From JBAXXL01 sp038206725 (GTDB lineage Bacteria > Bacteroidota > Ignavibacteria > Kapaibacteriales > UBA2268): a DNA stretch of 45,533 bases. The notes under the pieces are model-generated. The model had not been told where the DNA came from. It searched no databases and saw nothing but the letters and a program-made list of their open reading frames with translations. How positions within the stretch are numbered: position 1 is the first letter of the stretch; each line of letters opens with the position of its first letter. This document shows positions 34,266 to 42,118 of the stretch, in pieces. A program made the position numbers and the translations under genes. The stretch lies in NCBI GenBank assembly GCA_038206725.1, contig JBBRAO010000027.1:1-45533 (forward strand). Reading direction: 5' to 3'.

Positions 34266-34379
34266 ATTATTTGTATTAATTATGGAGCGTATTCTATTTA
34301 CAGATCATCAACCTATATCTGTAAGTACCTTCCCGATTAGCGGTAACTATTCTTTGTTCTTGTTAAGTGCACGAACTAA

Positions 34380-35258
34380 TTATAAGCACCAGCTGATCAG
34401 TACAGCACTGCCTATATAAGCGAAAGCTTCCAGTAATCCTGCTCCAACATTTGGTTTTTCTTGACCCACAATCTCGTGTGACAACTTCTGTCCGGGTAGC
34501 AACACTTTTGAGGCGAAGAAACGCGCTATCGGAAGCATAACCAAACCCATAGCTACTTCTATACATACTTCAACTAATTTCACCCCTATATTGTCCACTT
34601 CGCCGTGAATGGCTGTATATATAAGTATGCTGATTGCAATCAACGCGCCGGCAAAGCCCAATCCAACAGCAGAGTTGTCTTTTTCAATCTCTTTGTGAAT
34701 ATCATAAGGTACTATCAGGTTATAAACCAAGCCTGTGATGAAGAATACGACTTGACCAACTGCCCAAAAGATTAGTAATGATGTAATACCATCCATCAAT
34801 GTATTGGATTCACCAACTAAAGCTCCGAATATTATTAAGCCTGAAGCGAAAGCACTAGCGGCTTCCACAACCCCTGTACCGGGGTTTTGGTCTTCAATAA
34901 TTTCTTTGCGGACATTGAATTTGCGGAGAATCAGCACGCTGTTCAATTTAATTGAAATGTTCAAAAGGAATACGCCCATCAATCCATAGATTAATATATC
35001 GAGCAAATCATAGACCAATCCTATCGAAGGACCGACAATAGCACCGCCGATTACTGCTAACAAACCGGCAAAATAACCCGTTTGGGCTATAGCAAAAGCA
35101 AAGTTATCTTTTATAACGAGCTCGCTTTTTGTATCAATTTTCGGATTAAATATACTGTAGAAGACTTTTCCGCAGTAAAATAGGATATAAGCGGCCGCTA
35201 TATAACAAATTGTACTGACTAAAGTCAATAAATAATCATTTTGCAAAAACTTTTCCAT
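34380..35258 (-). CDS. DUF350 family integral membrane protein
   Basis: 292 residues with about eight membrane helices, built as two tandem DUF350 units (each of four helices; GTGVVEAASAFASGLIIFGAL and NVGAGLLEAFAYIGSAVLISW mark the repeated motif). E. coli YjfL belongs to the family; function is not firmly known, with links to envelope-stress and polyamine loci. The frame opens at TTG 35273, but ATG 35258 (MEKFLQNDYLL) is preferred. It is the last gene of a tight three-gene run with the small secreted protein and DUF4178. Confidence 0.88.
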   Translation of the reverse strand: MEKFLQNDYLLTLVSTICYIAAAYILFYCGKVFYSIFNPKIDTKSELVIKDNFAFAIAQTGYFAGLLAVIGGAIVGPSIGLVYDLLDILIYGLMGVFLLNISIKLNSVLILRKFNVRKEIIEDQNPGTGVVEAASAFASGLIIFGALVGESNTLMDGITSLLIFWAVGQVVFFITGLVYNLIVPYDIHKEIEKDNSAVGLGFAGALIAISILIYTAIHGEVDNIGVKLVEVCIEVAMGLVMLPIARFFASKVLLPGQKLSHEIVGQEKPNVGAGLLEAFAYIGSAVLISWCL

Positions 35259-35284
35259 AATTTTAATTTCCAATGAGTTATTAA

Positions 35285-36046
35285 TTATTTACCAAAACCG
35301 CCACCGCGGGAACGGAATGAAGTAGTACTGAAACGATTCGTTGAACGTGTAGTGCGGCTTGGACTCATAAATGGGCTTGATTTCGATCTTGTAACACGGC
35401 TTTGGACCCTGCTTGCAAAACCGCTTTGGTTTCCTCTGCCCATTGGGTTGTTAAATTTTGAGAATTTACTGTTTGAACCGTAACGTCCATTTCCATAAAA
35501 CGCTTGTCCTCTACCGCGAAAGCCGGAATTGTAATTATTCCACATAGAGTAGCGGACAGGCATAAACGCTATATTAAAAATGCTCGACATCATAGCGTAT
35601 TTGCCGTAGAATACCCAAAAAGAACCACCGCCGGTGTTATTCCAACGCCCATATTGAGGATTGCCCACGTAATTGGAGTATCCCGGAGGCGCGGTTTCCT
35701 TTGTTACTTTACCATTTGCTTTTGTTACAATTTCCATACCCATATCTTTGGTATGCTCATCGAAAAAAGTTTGCGGCACGGGGTACCATTTTGTGATTTC
35801 GCTAAATATAGTATCTTTGGGTTGAGATACGTGCTTTACGATTTGATATTTGTGTTGGTAAATGTCTTTGGCTTCGTCGAAGTCCATATCGTAAAGAATA
35901 ATAGAAAATTCCGGTACGCTGTTCATATCGCGAACCAGTTCATCGACCGGATTTTTCTGGAATGTGTCCTTTTTGTGTTTATTAACATTGTAATATGTCA
36001 AAATAACCGAAAGGACAATAACCGACAACAGTACTTTTTTAATCAT
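35285..36046 (-). CDS. Membrane-anchored protein with Gly/Arg/Ser-rich tail (DUF350-linked)
   Basis: 253 residues. An N-terminal helix (LLSVIVLSVILTYY) works as signal or anchor. A compact domain follows (FSIILYDMDFDEAKDIYQHKYQIVKHV; TKWYPVPQTFFDEHTKDMGMEIV), then an aromatic/Gly region and a long low-complexity tail rich in Gly, Arg, Ser and Asn, ending RSRGGGFGK. I do not recognise a named family with certainty. Position and tail recall DUF4247/DUF1190 proteins that sit between DUF4178/DUF2491 and DUF350 genes elsewhere. It lies 10 bases after DUF4178 and about 26 bases before the DUF350 ATG. Confidence 0.75.
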   Translation of the reverse strand: MIKKVLLSVIVLSVILTYYNVNKHKKDTFQKNPVDELVRDMNSVPEFSIILYDMDFDEAKDIYQHKYQIVKHVSQPKDTIFSEITKWYPVPQTFFDEHTKDMGMEIVTKANGKVTKETAPPGYSNYVGNPQYGRWNNTGGGSFWVFYGKYAMMSSIFNIAFMPVRYSMWNNYNSGFRGRGQAFYGNGRYGSNSKFSKFNNPMGRGNQSGFASRVQSRVTRSKSSPFMSPSRTTRSTNRFSTTSFRSRGGGFGK

Positions 36047-36056
36047 CTATTTTATC

Positions 36057-36620
36057 CTAATTATCATTATTTATTTTGGGGTTGGGGAAAATGTTGGAAA
36101 CTTGAAAATACTTAACCACTTTGCCGAAGGCGGCGTCGAATGTGTTTTCGTTCCATTGTTCGATTGATAAAACAAAGTCTTCATTTTTATCGTAGTACTC
36201 CCAAGAGATAAATTCTTCCCAATCTTCGTCGGCAGAATCCATCTTTCCGCAGTATCCGGGTGACTCCTTATCTAACAGCATAACAATACCTTGGTAAGTA
36301 ATTTTCGGCGGCGGTGCTTTGTGCAATGTTATGTATTCCGGAAGATTTTCGTCAATTGAGCGGATTTTGATTTTGCGTGTCATAGCCATCTCTAATTCGT
36401 CGGCTTGCTCCACACTCAGGTACGCTGTGTATTTGCTATTGTTTACTTGAAATTCCTTTGAGAAAAAATCATTGCCCCAATCATAGACGAAAACTTCGTC
36501 CACTGTCCAAGTGGATAAATCATAGTCAAATATATAGCCCACGTCCATATCCATCGGCGTTAAATTGGTGTAATCCGGTGTGGCGGCTTTCTTTTTCTTG
36601 AAAATATCGAATAGACCCAT
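36057..36620 (-). CDS. DUF4178 family protein
   Basis: 187 residues, soluble. MGLFDIFKKKK is followed by LTPMDMDVGYIFDYDLSTWTVDEVFVYDWGNDFFSKEFQV, matching the DUF4178 fold (N-terminal basic leader, then a beta-rich domain that recurs in the second half: EEFISWEYYDKNEDFVLSIEQW). It is the first gene of the cassette with the small secreted protein and DUF350. In other bacteria related genes (for example the E. coli yjf locus with DUF2491 and YjfL) sit with PspA-like or polyamine enzymes; none is seen here. Confidence 0.8.
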   Translation of the reverse strand: MGLFDIFKKKKAATPDYTNLTPMDMDVGYIFDYDLSTWTVDEVFVYDWGNDFFSKEFQVNNSKYTAYLSVEQADELEMAMTRKIKIRSIDENLPEYITLHKAPPPKITYQGIVMLLDKESPGYCGKMDSADEDWEEFISWEYYDKNEDFVLSIEQWNENTFDAAFGKVVKYFQVSNIFPNPKINNDN

Positions 36621-37212
36621 TAATTATCTCATTTATTAAAAATTTATTTCAAAAATGCACATGCAAAAAATTAAAAATAACACATATTAACATTATAACA
36701 AAACACAAACGATTATTAATTGTAAATTGTCAATTGTTGATGTGATGAAGGAGGGTAAAGAAATCATTCTTTTGAATATCCTTCGCTCCGATATTGTGGG
36801 TATATGTTTTTTACTTCTGCTACTATAATCGGACTTTTTAATCGGATTAAGGTTGCTGAAAATCTAAGTAATAGTAAGATAAAAAAAGTCATCTTTTTGA
36901 AAATTTATGTAAATAAATCGGTTTTTTCCTGATTTTTATGCATCAAAATGCTTAAAATCCGCTACTAAAGTCTAAAGACAATTTCACCAGTGTTATGAAA
37001 CTATTATTATATCAAGAAAATAGGGCCGGAAATCAACAAAAATAAAAATATTTTAACCGAAGCAAAATACAGATATTACAATGACATAAAGCGGTTTGTT
37101 AATTGTATGAAAATAAATTAATTTGGCTATTTGCCAAATAGATTATAGAATGCTTTCTATATAGATAGCGAAATGAAAAAAGTTGATTTTTATTTATTTT
37201 TTTGGAGCCGCG
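36621..37212. other. Gene-free divergent spacer
   Basis: No convincing coding region in about 590 bases. A 27-codon ORF near 36748 has no support. Seen: a palindrome ATTTGGC-TATTT-GCCAAAT-like at about 37120-37138 and a generally AT-rich sequence that should hold the DUF4178 (-) and T9SS cargo (+) promoters. No full TTTG-N19/20-TAnnTTTG match was found. Confidence 0.5.
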
Positions 37213-38092
37213 ATGAAGTCTTTTTGTACATTCTTATTAGTTTGCCTTTCAATAATGACGGGATTTTCCCAGGATAAAAATCCAAAATGGGACCAACCAA
37301 TTACATTAAATACCGCCAAAGTGGTTGATAATGTAATTGTGTATTCCACAACAGCCTCAAATATGAAATATACTTACACTTACGATGCGTTAGGAAACAA
37401 CACACTCAGATTGGACAAAATATGGTTAAATGAATCTTGGACAGACAAAGCACGTTATAATTATACATATAACGAAATGGCAAACAGCTTACTAGTCTTT
37501 ATGAAACTTGGTTTAATGGGGGTTGGGAGAAATACCAAAGAATAACGAACACTTATGATGCGAATGGAAACGAGCTAACCTGGTCATATAAAGAATTGAC
37601 TGATGGTGAATATTTGGATATGGATAGAAGAACATCAACTTATGACTCCGAAAACAACATTACTTCTGTGCTCAGTGAAACTTGGATTGCAGGAGAGTGG
37701 ACAATTAAAAACCTTAATAATCTTTATTTTTACAACCCACAAGGCAAATTCGCATACTACTTTGTAGGGTATAAAATGGAAATTAATTACAAGAGTATCA
37801 CCCCTGTAAAAGATGAAATTAACAATGCTGAACTATTTTTAAATTGTTCACCAAATCCGGCAATGGGTCCGATGACAATCAATTACACCATTACCGAACC
37901 AAACATAACATCAGTAACCATAAGCAATTTGGGGGGGGTGTTGAAACAGCTGTCATTAACGATAATATGTTTAGTTTACCTGGGACTTACTCTTTGCCTT
38001 ATGATACATCTACGCTTACACCTGGAGTTTACTATCTGACGATCAAAACAGGAAATAATACCGAAACAAAGAAATTTGTTGTAATCAGATAA
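37213..38092 (+). pseudogene. Frameshifted T9SS cargo gene
   Basis: ATG 37213 heads a signal peptide (MKSFCTFLLVCLSIMTGFSQ). Four ~45-residue repeats follow, of the type TYDxxGNxxxxxxxxWxxxxW, then a T9SS type A tail (FLNCSPNPAMGPMTINYTI; TPGVYYLTIKTGNN; KFVVIR). Two frame breaks interrupt it. Near 37478-37481 a missing base (GG for GGG restores NEMGKQLTSLYETWFNGGW) ends the first frame at 37545. At the G8 tract 37931-37938 the frame changes again; nine Gs would join SNLGG to GVETAVINDN. Without repair the product lacks its sorting domain. It may be a decaying gene, a phase-variable gene, or two homopolymer errors. Confidence 0.82.
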
Positions 38093-38119
38093 GAATCATA
38101 CTTTTATATTATTTAAAAT

Positions 38120-38152
38120 AGGGGCACGGCTAACCGTGTCCCTAAGTTTTTG
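38120..38152 (+). terminator. Terminator between the T9SS cargo gene and the TM2 gene
   Basis: AGGGGCACGG (38120-38129) pairs with CCGTGTCCCT (38134-38143; one G-T pair), a 4-base loop, then AAGTTTTTG. It lies between converging genes and could work for both, since the minus side is followed by a T-rich stretch. Confidence 0.75.
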
Positions 38153-38189
38153 TTTATATCTCCATTAACCGTTGACAATTCACAATTGC

Positions 38190-38564
38190 TTAAATGCTCG
38201 TAATCATCATAGCGGTTTGTTGAGCTATACGTATATTTTCTTCAAGCGCCAAGCGTTTGTAATTTATTAGGTCAACGATAGTACCAATGCAACATAAGCC
38301 GCCGGTGAAGAAATATAAAACACCCATACCGATGTGTCCAATATAAAAGCGTTGCGCACCTGCAAAACCCAAAAATCCTAATAATGTAAGTAGTAATACT
38401 AACATAGATTTTTTTCTGCGCTGGGAATATACCATTAAAAACTGTTCTACTGTGCTATCCGACATTTGCGACAGCATACGTTGTAAATACGCTAATTCTT
38501 CAAACTCCATATCGGGTATATAAGTTAAAATTTTGCGTCTATTAAATTGTCCCTGTTCTTCCAT
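38190..38564 (-). CDS. TM2-domain membrane protein
   Basis: 124 residues. A cytosolic N-terminal helical part (EELAYLQRMLSQMSDSTVEQF) precedes a TM2 module: two membrane helices around LLTLLGFLGFAGAQRFYIGHIGMGVLYFFTGGLCCIGTIVDL, with the family's GxQRFYxG turn and a DLI motif at the end of helix 2. Function is unknown. It overlaps the upstream DUF2752 gene by 23 bases in another frame, so the two are cotranscribed and probably coupled. Confidence 0.88.
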   Translation of the reverse strand: MEEQGQFNRRKILTYIPDMEFEELAYLQRMLSQMSDSTVEQFLMVYSQRRKKSMLVLLLTLLGFLGFAGAQRFYIGHIGMGVLYFFTGGLCCIGTIVDLINYKRLALEENIRIAQQTAMMITSI

Positions 38565-38871
38565 AATTGCTCCTAAATCTTTTCAGATTGATAAATGATA
38601 ATTTAATAATTCTTGAAAATAATATGATTAATGCCAAAAATCCCAAAGGATGAGCCGAGAAACTATCCACAAAACGTCCGTGAAATATCAGGCTTATGGA
38701 ATGACCCAAGCCACACCCGGGACAAAAATGGAAGCCTAAATTTTTAAAAGGGCATAGAGTAAAATGACCTGTTGAGTCCGGATTCGTGAATGCCAAGGCA
38801 GTCAAACCGCCGATCCAAATTATTAGCTCCCAATCGAGGAACTTGACAATATTGATAATTTTCTTTTTCAT
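38542..38871 (-). CDS. DUF2752 family membrane protein
   Basis: 109 residues with about three hydrophobic segments. The family signature is clear: CPFKNLGFHFCPGCGLGHS, with three cysteines and a His that could bind metal, followed by HGRFVDSFSAHPLGFLAL. Function is unknown. Overlap with the TM2 gene suggests the two membrane proteins act together; the pair recurs in Bacteroidota (from memory). Confidence 0.88.
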   Translation of the reverse strand: MKKKIINIVKFLDWELIIWIGGLTALAFTNPDSTGHFTLCPFKNLGFHFCPGCGLGHSISLIFHGRFVDSFSAHPLGFLALIILFSRIIKLSFINLKRFRSNYGRTGTI

Positions 38872-38990
38872 ATAACTATTTTAATTTAACGATAATAAAA
38901 ATGCTATGTTTCAAAGTGTTAATAATTTTCTGCAAATAATTAGAAATTTTCTACGTCTTTACTATTGAATTTTATACATTAGAGGAAATA

Positions 38991-41549
38991 ATGGACGGAA
39001 CTTTTTCGAACAGAACAAATGAAGTCATCAAAATAAGCCGATTGGAAGCCAAGCGATTTGGCCACGATTCAATTGGTGTTGAACACTTAATGCTTGCCAT
39101 TATCCGCGAAGGCGGTGGTACGGCAGTAAGGATATTACAAAATTTAGGAATTGATCTATATAAATTGAGGAACTCTATTGAAGAAGTACTTCCACCAGCG
39201 GAACCTACTTTGACAATTGGAAATATTCCACTGAAAAAAGAGACCGAAAATGTATTGAAACTCTCTTTTTTAGAAGCAAAATTCTACAAATCCAATGTGG
39301 TTGGTACTGAGCATCTTTTATTATCTATGCTTAGAAGACCGGAAACTATTCCAACGGAAGTTTTGGCTCAATATGGCATTACTTATGATATAGTTCATAA
39401 AGAATTGACAAATATTCAGAAAGGTAATCCTACTCAAACAACAGCTCAGGAAGGCTTAAAAGCTAAAAAGAAAGAAAAGCACAAAACACCGGTTTTGGAT
39501 AACTTCGGTAGAGATTTAACTAAACTTGCTATGGAAGGTAAACTGGATCCAGTCATAGGACGCGACAAAGAAATCGAACGTATCTGTCAAATATTGACAC
39601 GTAGGAAAAAGAACAATCCTGTATTAATCGGTGAACCCGGAGTTGGTAAAACCGCTATAGTTGAAGGTTTGGCACTTAGAATAGTAGAACGCAAAGTTTC
39701 GCGCATTTTATTCGACAAAAGATTGATCACACTCGATATGGCAGGAATGGTCGCCGGCACGAAGTACCGCGGTCAATTCGAAGAACGCTTGAAAGCTGTG
39801 CTCAATGAAATTGAAAAAAGTGACGATATAATCCTATTTATAGATGAGATACATACTATCATCGGAGCCGGTGGCGCGGCTGGGTCGCTTGATGCGGCAA
39901 ATATGTTCAAGCCCGCGCTAGCTCGAGGTGACATTCAATGCATAGGAGCGACAACTTATGACGAATACCGTCAGAATATTGAAAAGGACGGGGCTTTAGA
40001 ACGCAGATTTCAAAAAATTATGGTTGACGCGCCAAGTTTGGAAGAAACAATTGAGATATTGAATAATATCAAAGATTGTTACGAAGAACATCACGGGGTA
40101 TCCTATACTTCGGCTTCCATTCAGTTAGCTTGCAATTTGAGTGCTCGGTATATAACTGATAGAAGTTTCCCGGATAAAGCTATTGATGTGATGGACGAAG
40201 CCGGTGCCAAAGTACATTTGGAAAATATCAATATTCCAAATGAAATACTTGAGTTAGAGCAAAAGATAAAAGATATTACAAAACAAAAAATAGATGTTGT
40301 TAAGCAACAACAATACGAAGAAGCGGCACGTTTGCGAGATACAGAAAATCGCTTGCAGTTTGAACTACAAACCGCCTATGAACAATGGGAGCGAGACGCT
40401 AAGAAACATTTATTCCCTGTAACGGAGAAGGATGTAGCTTTGATAGTAGCTCAGATGACCGGTATCCCGGTTTTCAAAATTGCAGAGAGCGAATCCGCCA
40501 AACTTCAATCTTTACCTGATGAATTGCGCAAGCTGGTTGTTGGTCAGGACGAAGCCGTAGAACTGTTAGCAAAGGCCGTACGTCGCGCGAGAGCCGGTTT
40601 AAAGGATCCAAAGCGCCCAATAGGTTCATTTATGTTCTTAGGACCTACAGGAGTCGGAAAAACAGAATTAGCGAAAGCATTATCGCGTGTAATGTTCGAT
40701 ACCGAAGACGCACTCATTCGTATAGATATGAGTGAATATATGGAAAAACATACCGTTTCAAGATTAGTTGGAGCACCTCCGGGATACATCGGATACGAAG
40801 AAGGTGGGCAATTAACCGAACGCGTTAGACGTAAGCCATACAGCATAATCCTATTCGATGAAATCGAAAAGGCTCATCCGGATGTGTTTAATATTATGCT
40901 ACAAGTGTTCGATGACGGACATTTGACGGACGGTAACGGTCGTAAAGTTGATTTCAAAAATACAATCATAATTATGACTTCCAACGTTGGAACTAAGGAT
41001 ATTCAAGCCGGTGGTAAAATCGGTTTCACAAGCCAAACTACAAAGCAAGATTATATAAATATGAAGTCATCTATTGAAGATGCGATGAAACGTATTTTTA
41101 ATCCTGAATTTATCAATAGAATTGATGATTTTATTACATTTAGAAGACTTTCTAAAGATGATATCTACGGTATTATTGATATTCAAATTGCCGGTCTTTT
41201 ATCGCGTTTGAAGGATATTGAAATGACTTTCGAATTAACGCAGAAAGCTAAAGACTTCTTAGTGGATTTGGGTTATAGCGAAAAGTTTGGTGCACGTCCG
41301 CTGAAACGTGTATTGCAAAACTACATCGAAGATGAACTCGCAGGTAAAATTCTATTTAATGAAATTCATTCTGGCGATGCAATTCAAGGTGATTATGACG
41401 AAGAAAAGAAAAACATCAAATTTGAAGTTGTTCGCCAAACACCGAAAGTAGAAGTTGAAGCATTACTTTTAGAAAATCCTGTCGATACAACACCCGTTGT
41501 TGATCTTGAAATTCCTGAAAAGCAGTTAGAAGAAGAAAAAACAATTTAA
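38991..41549 (+). CDS. clpC: ATP-dependent Clp protease ATPase subunit ClpC
   Basis: 852-residue Hsp100 unfoldase that feeds substrates to ClpP. Two Clp-N repeats (about 1-140; FGHDSIGVEHLMLAIIREGG) lead to a first AAA+ domain (Walker A GEPGVGKT near residue 213; DEIHTIIGAGG). A UVR-type coiled middle segment follows (KQQQYEEAARLRDTE), then a second AAA+ domain (GPTGVGKTE near 549; DEIEKAHPDVFNIMLQ) and the C-terminal FGARPLKRVLQNYIEDELA. The ATG has an AGAGGA SD. The acidic tail after about residue 825 is variable. No mcsA, mcsB or ctsR is adjacent. It ends at a strong terminator. Confidence 0.96.
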   Translation: MDGTFSNRTNEVIKISRLEAKRFGHDSIGVEHLMLAIIREGGGTAVRILQNLGIDLYKLRNSIEEVLPPAEPTLTIGNIPLKKETENVLKLSFLEAKFYKSNVVGTEHLLLSMLRRPETIPTEVLAQYGITYDIVHKELTNIQKGNPTQTTAQEGLKAKKKEKHKTPVLDNFGRDLTKLAMEGKLDPVIGRDKEIERICQILTRRKKNNPVLIGEPGVGKTAIVEGLALRIVERKVSRILFDKRLITLDMAGMVAGTKYRGQFEERLKAVLNEIEKSDDIILFIDEIHTIIGAGGAAGSLDAANMFKPALARGDIQCIGATTYDEYRQNIEKDGALERRFQKIMVDAPSLEETIEILNNIKDCYEEHHGVSYTSASIQLACNLSARYITDRSFPDKAIDVMDEAGAKVHLENINIPNEILELEQKIKDITKQKIDVVKQQQYEEAARLRDTENRLQFELQTAYEQWERDAKKHLFPVTEKDVALIVAQMTGIPVFKIAESESAKLQSLPDELRKLVVGQDEAVELLAKAVRRARAGLKDPKRPIGSFMFLGPTGVGKTELAKALSRVMFDTEDALIRIDMSEYMEKHTVSRLVGAPPGYIGYEEGGQLTERVRRKPYSIILFDEIEKAHPDVFNIMLQVFDDGHLTDGNGRKVDFKNTIIIMTSNVGTKDIQAGGKIGFTSQTTKQDYINMKSSIEDAMKRIFNPEFINRIDDFITFRRLSKDDIYGIIDIQIAGLLSRLKDIEMTFELTQKAKDFLVDLGYSEKFGARPLKRVLQNYIEDELAGKILFNEIHSGDAIQGDYDEEKKNIKFEVVRQTPKVEVEALLLENPVDTTPVVDLEIPEKQLEEEKTI

Positions 41550-41571
41550 TAAAAGTGATTTAGATATATAA

Positions 41572-41608
41572 AATTAAGGATAGATGAATAATCTATCCCT
41601 AATTTTTT
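41572..41608 (+). terminator. Terminator after clpC
   Basis: A 14-bp stem (41572-41585 with 41591-41604, one G-T pair; core AAGGATAGAT/ATCTATCCCT) with a 5-base loop and six T. It starts 22 bases after the stop. Confidence 0.9.
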
Positions 41609-41668
41609 AGCGTTATGATTATGATATATCTATAGGGTGTAATCCTGAATGTATTTTTTGATAATCTT

Positions 41669-41803
41669 GTGGGGCTGTCTCACAACTCAAAATTATCAAA
41701 ATATTAGTCAATAAAGGATGATTGACCCACCTGCAATTCAATAACTTGTTAGCATAAGCATTCTTGCTTGTCATCCTAAAATTAAGTTTTGAGACAGCCC
41801 CAC
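41669..41803 (-). mobile_element. MITE-like element, copy 2 (135 bp)
   Basis: Inverted orientation copy of 11521-11656. The terminal repeats are GTGGGGCTGTCTCACAACTC at the left and a right end closing in TTTTGAGACAGCCCCAC, with a noncoding interior. Both copies are followed on the right by GTTTTTxATCCCGTxAGxGAT, so the neighbouring family-C palindrome (here 41812-41825) may belong to the insertion context. It lies about 60 bases beyond the clpC terminator. Confidence 0.75.
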
Positions 41804-42118
41804 GTTTTTATATCCCGTCAGAGATTTAATATCGGTAGAAAAAGCTGAATGGTGGCTAAGAAGTGCCGTAGGTACTAAATATGCGAAATCTGAAAACCTT
41901 ATTTCCCATATAAACCTTAGTAGAAAAGTTGACAATACCATCTTATTACCTTATTAACATAAAAAATAAGGTTTTTTTAAGTCTGGCGACGAAGAGAAAC
42001 TTCCCTGCCCGCTCGGAACAAGTGTTAGAAACCAAGAGACTGAGTCGAAATATATCTATGTGTTTCCTGTTCCAACTTTTTCAAAGGGGAGCGGGGGTTT
42101 TCTTACTTTTTCTTCTCT
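41804..42118. other. Gene-free spacer between MITE copy 2 and the GH20-like gene
   Basis: Holds a family-C palindrome (41812-41825), a GTGCC..GGTAC repeat-like motif near 41863, and a hairpin-T run at 41948-41978 (ACCTTATT/AATAAGGT then seven T) that looks like a plus-strand terminator with no gene in front of it. The ORF that can be read at 41929-42141 has no support. Confidence 0.5.
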
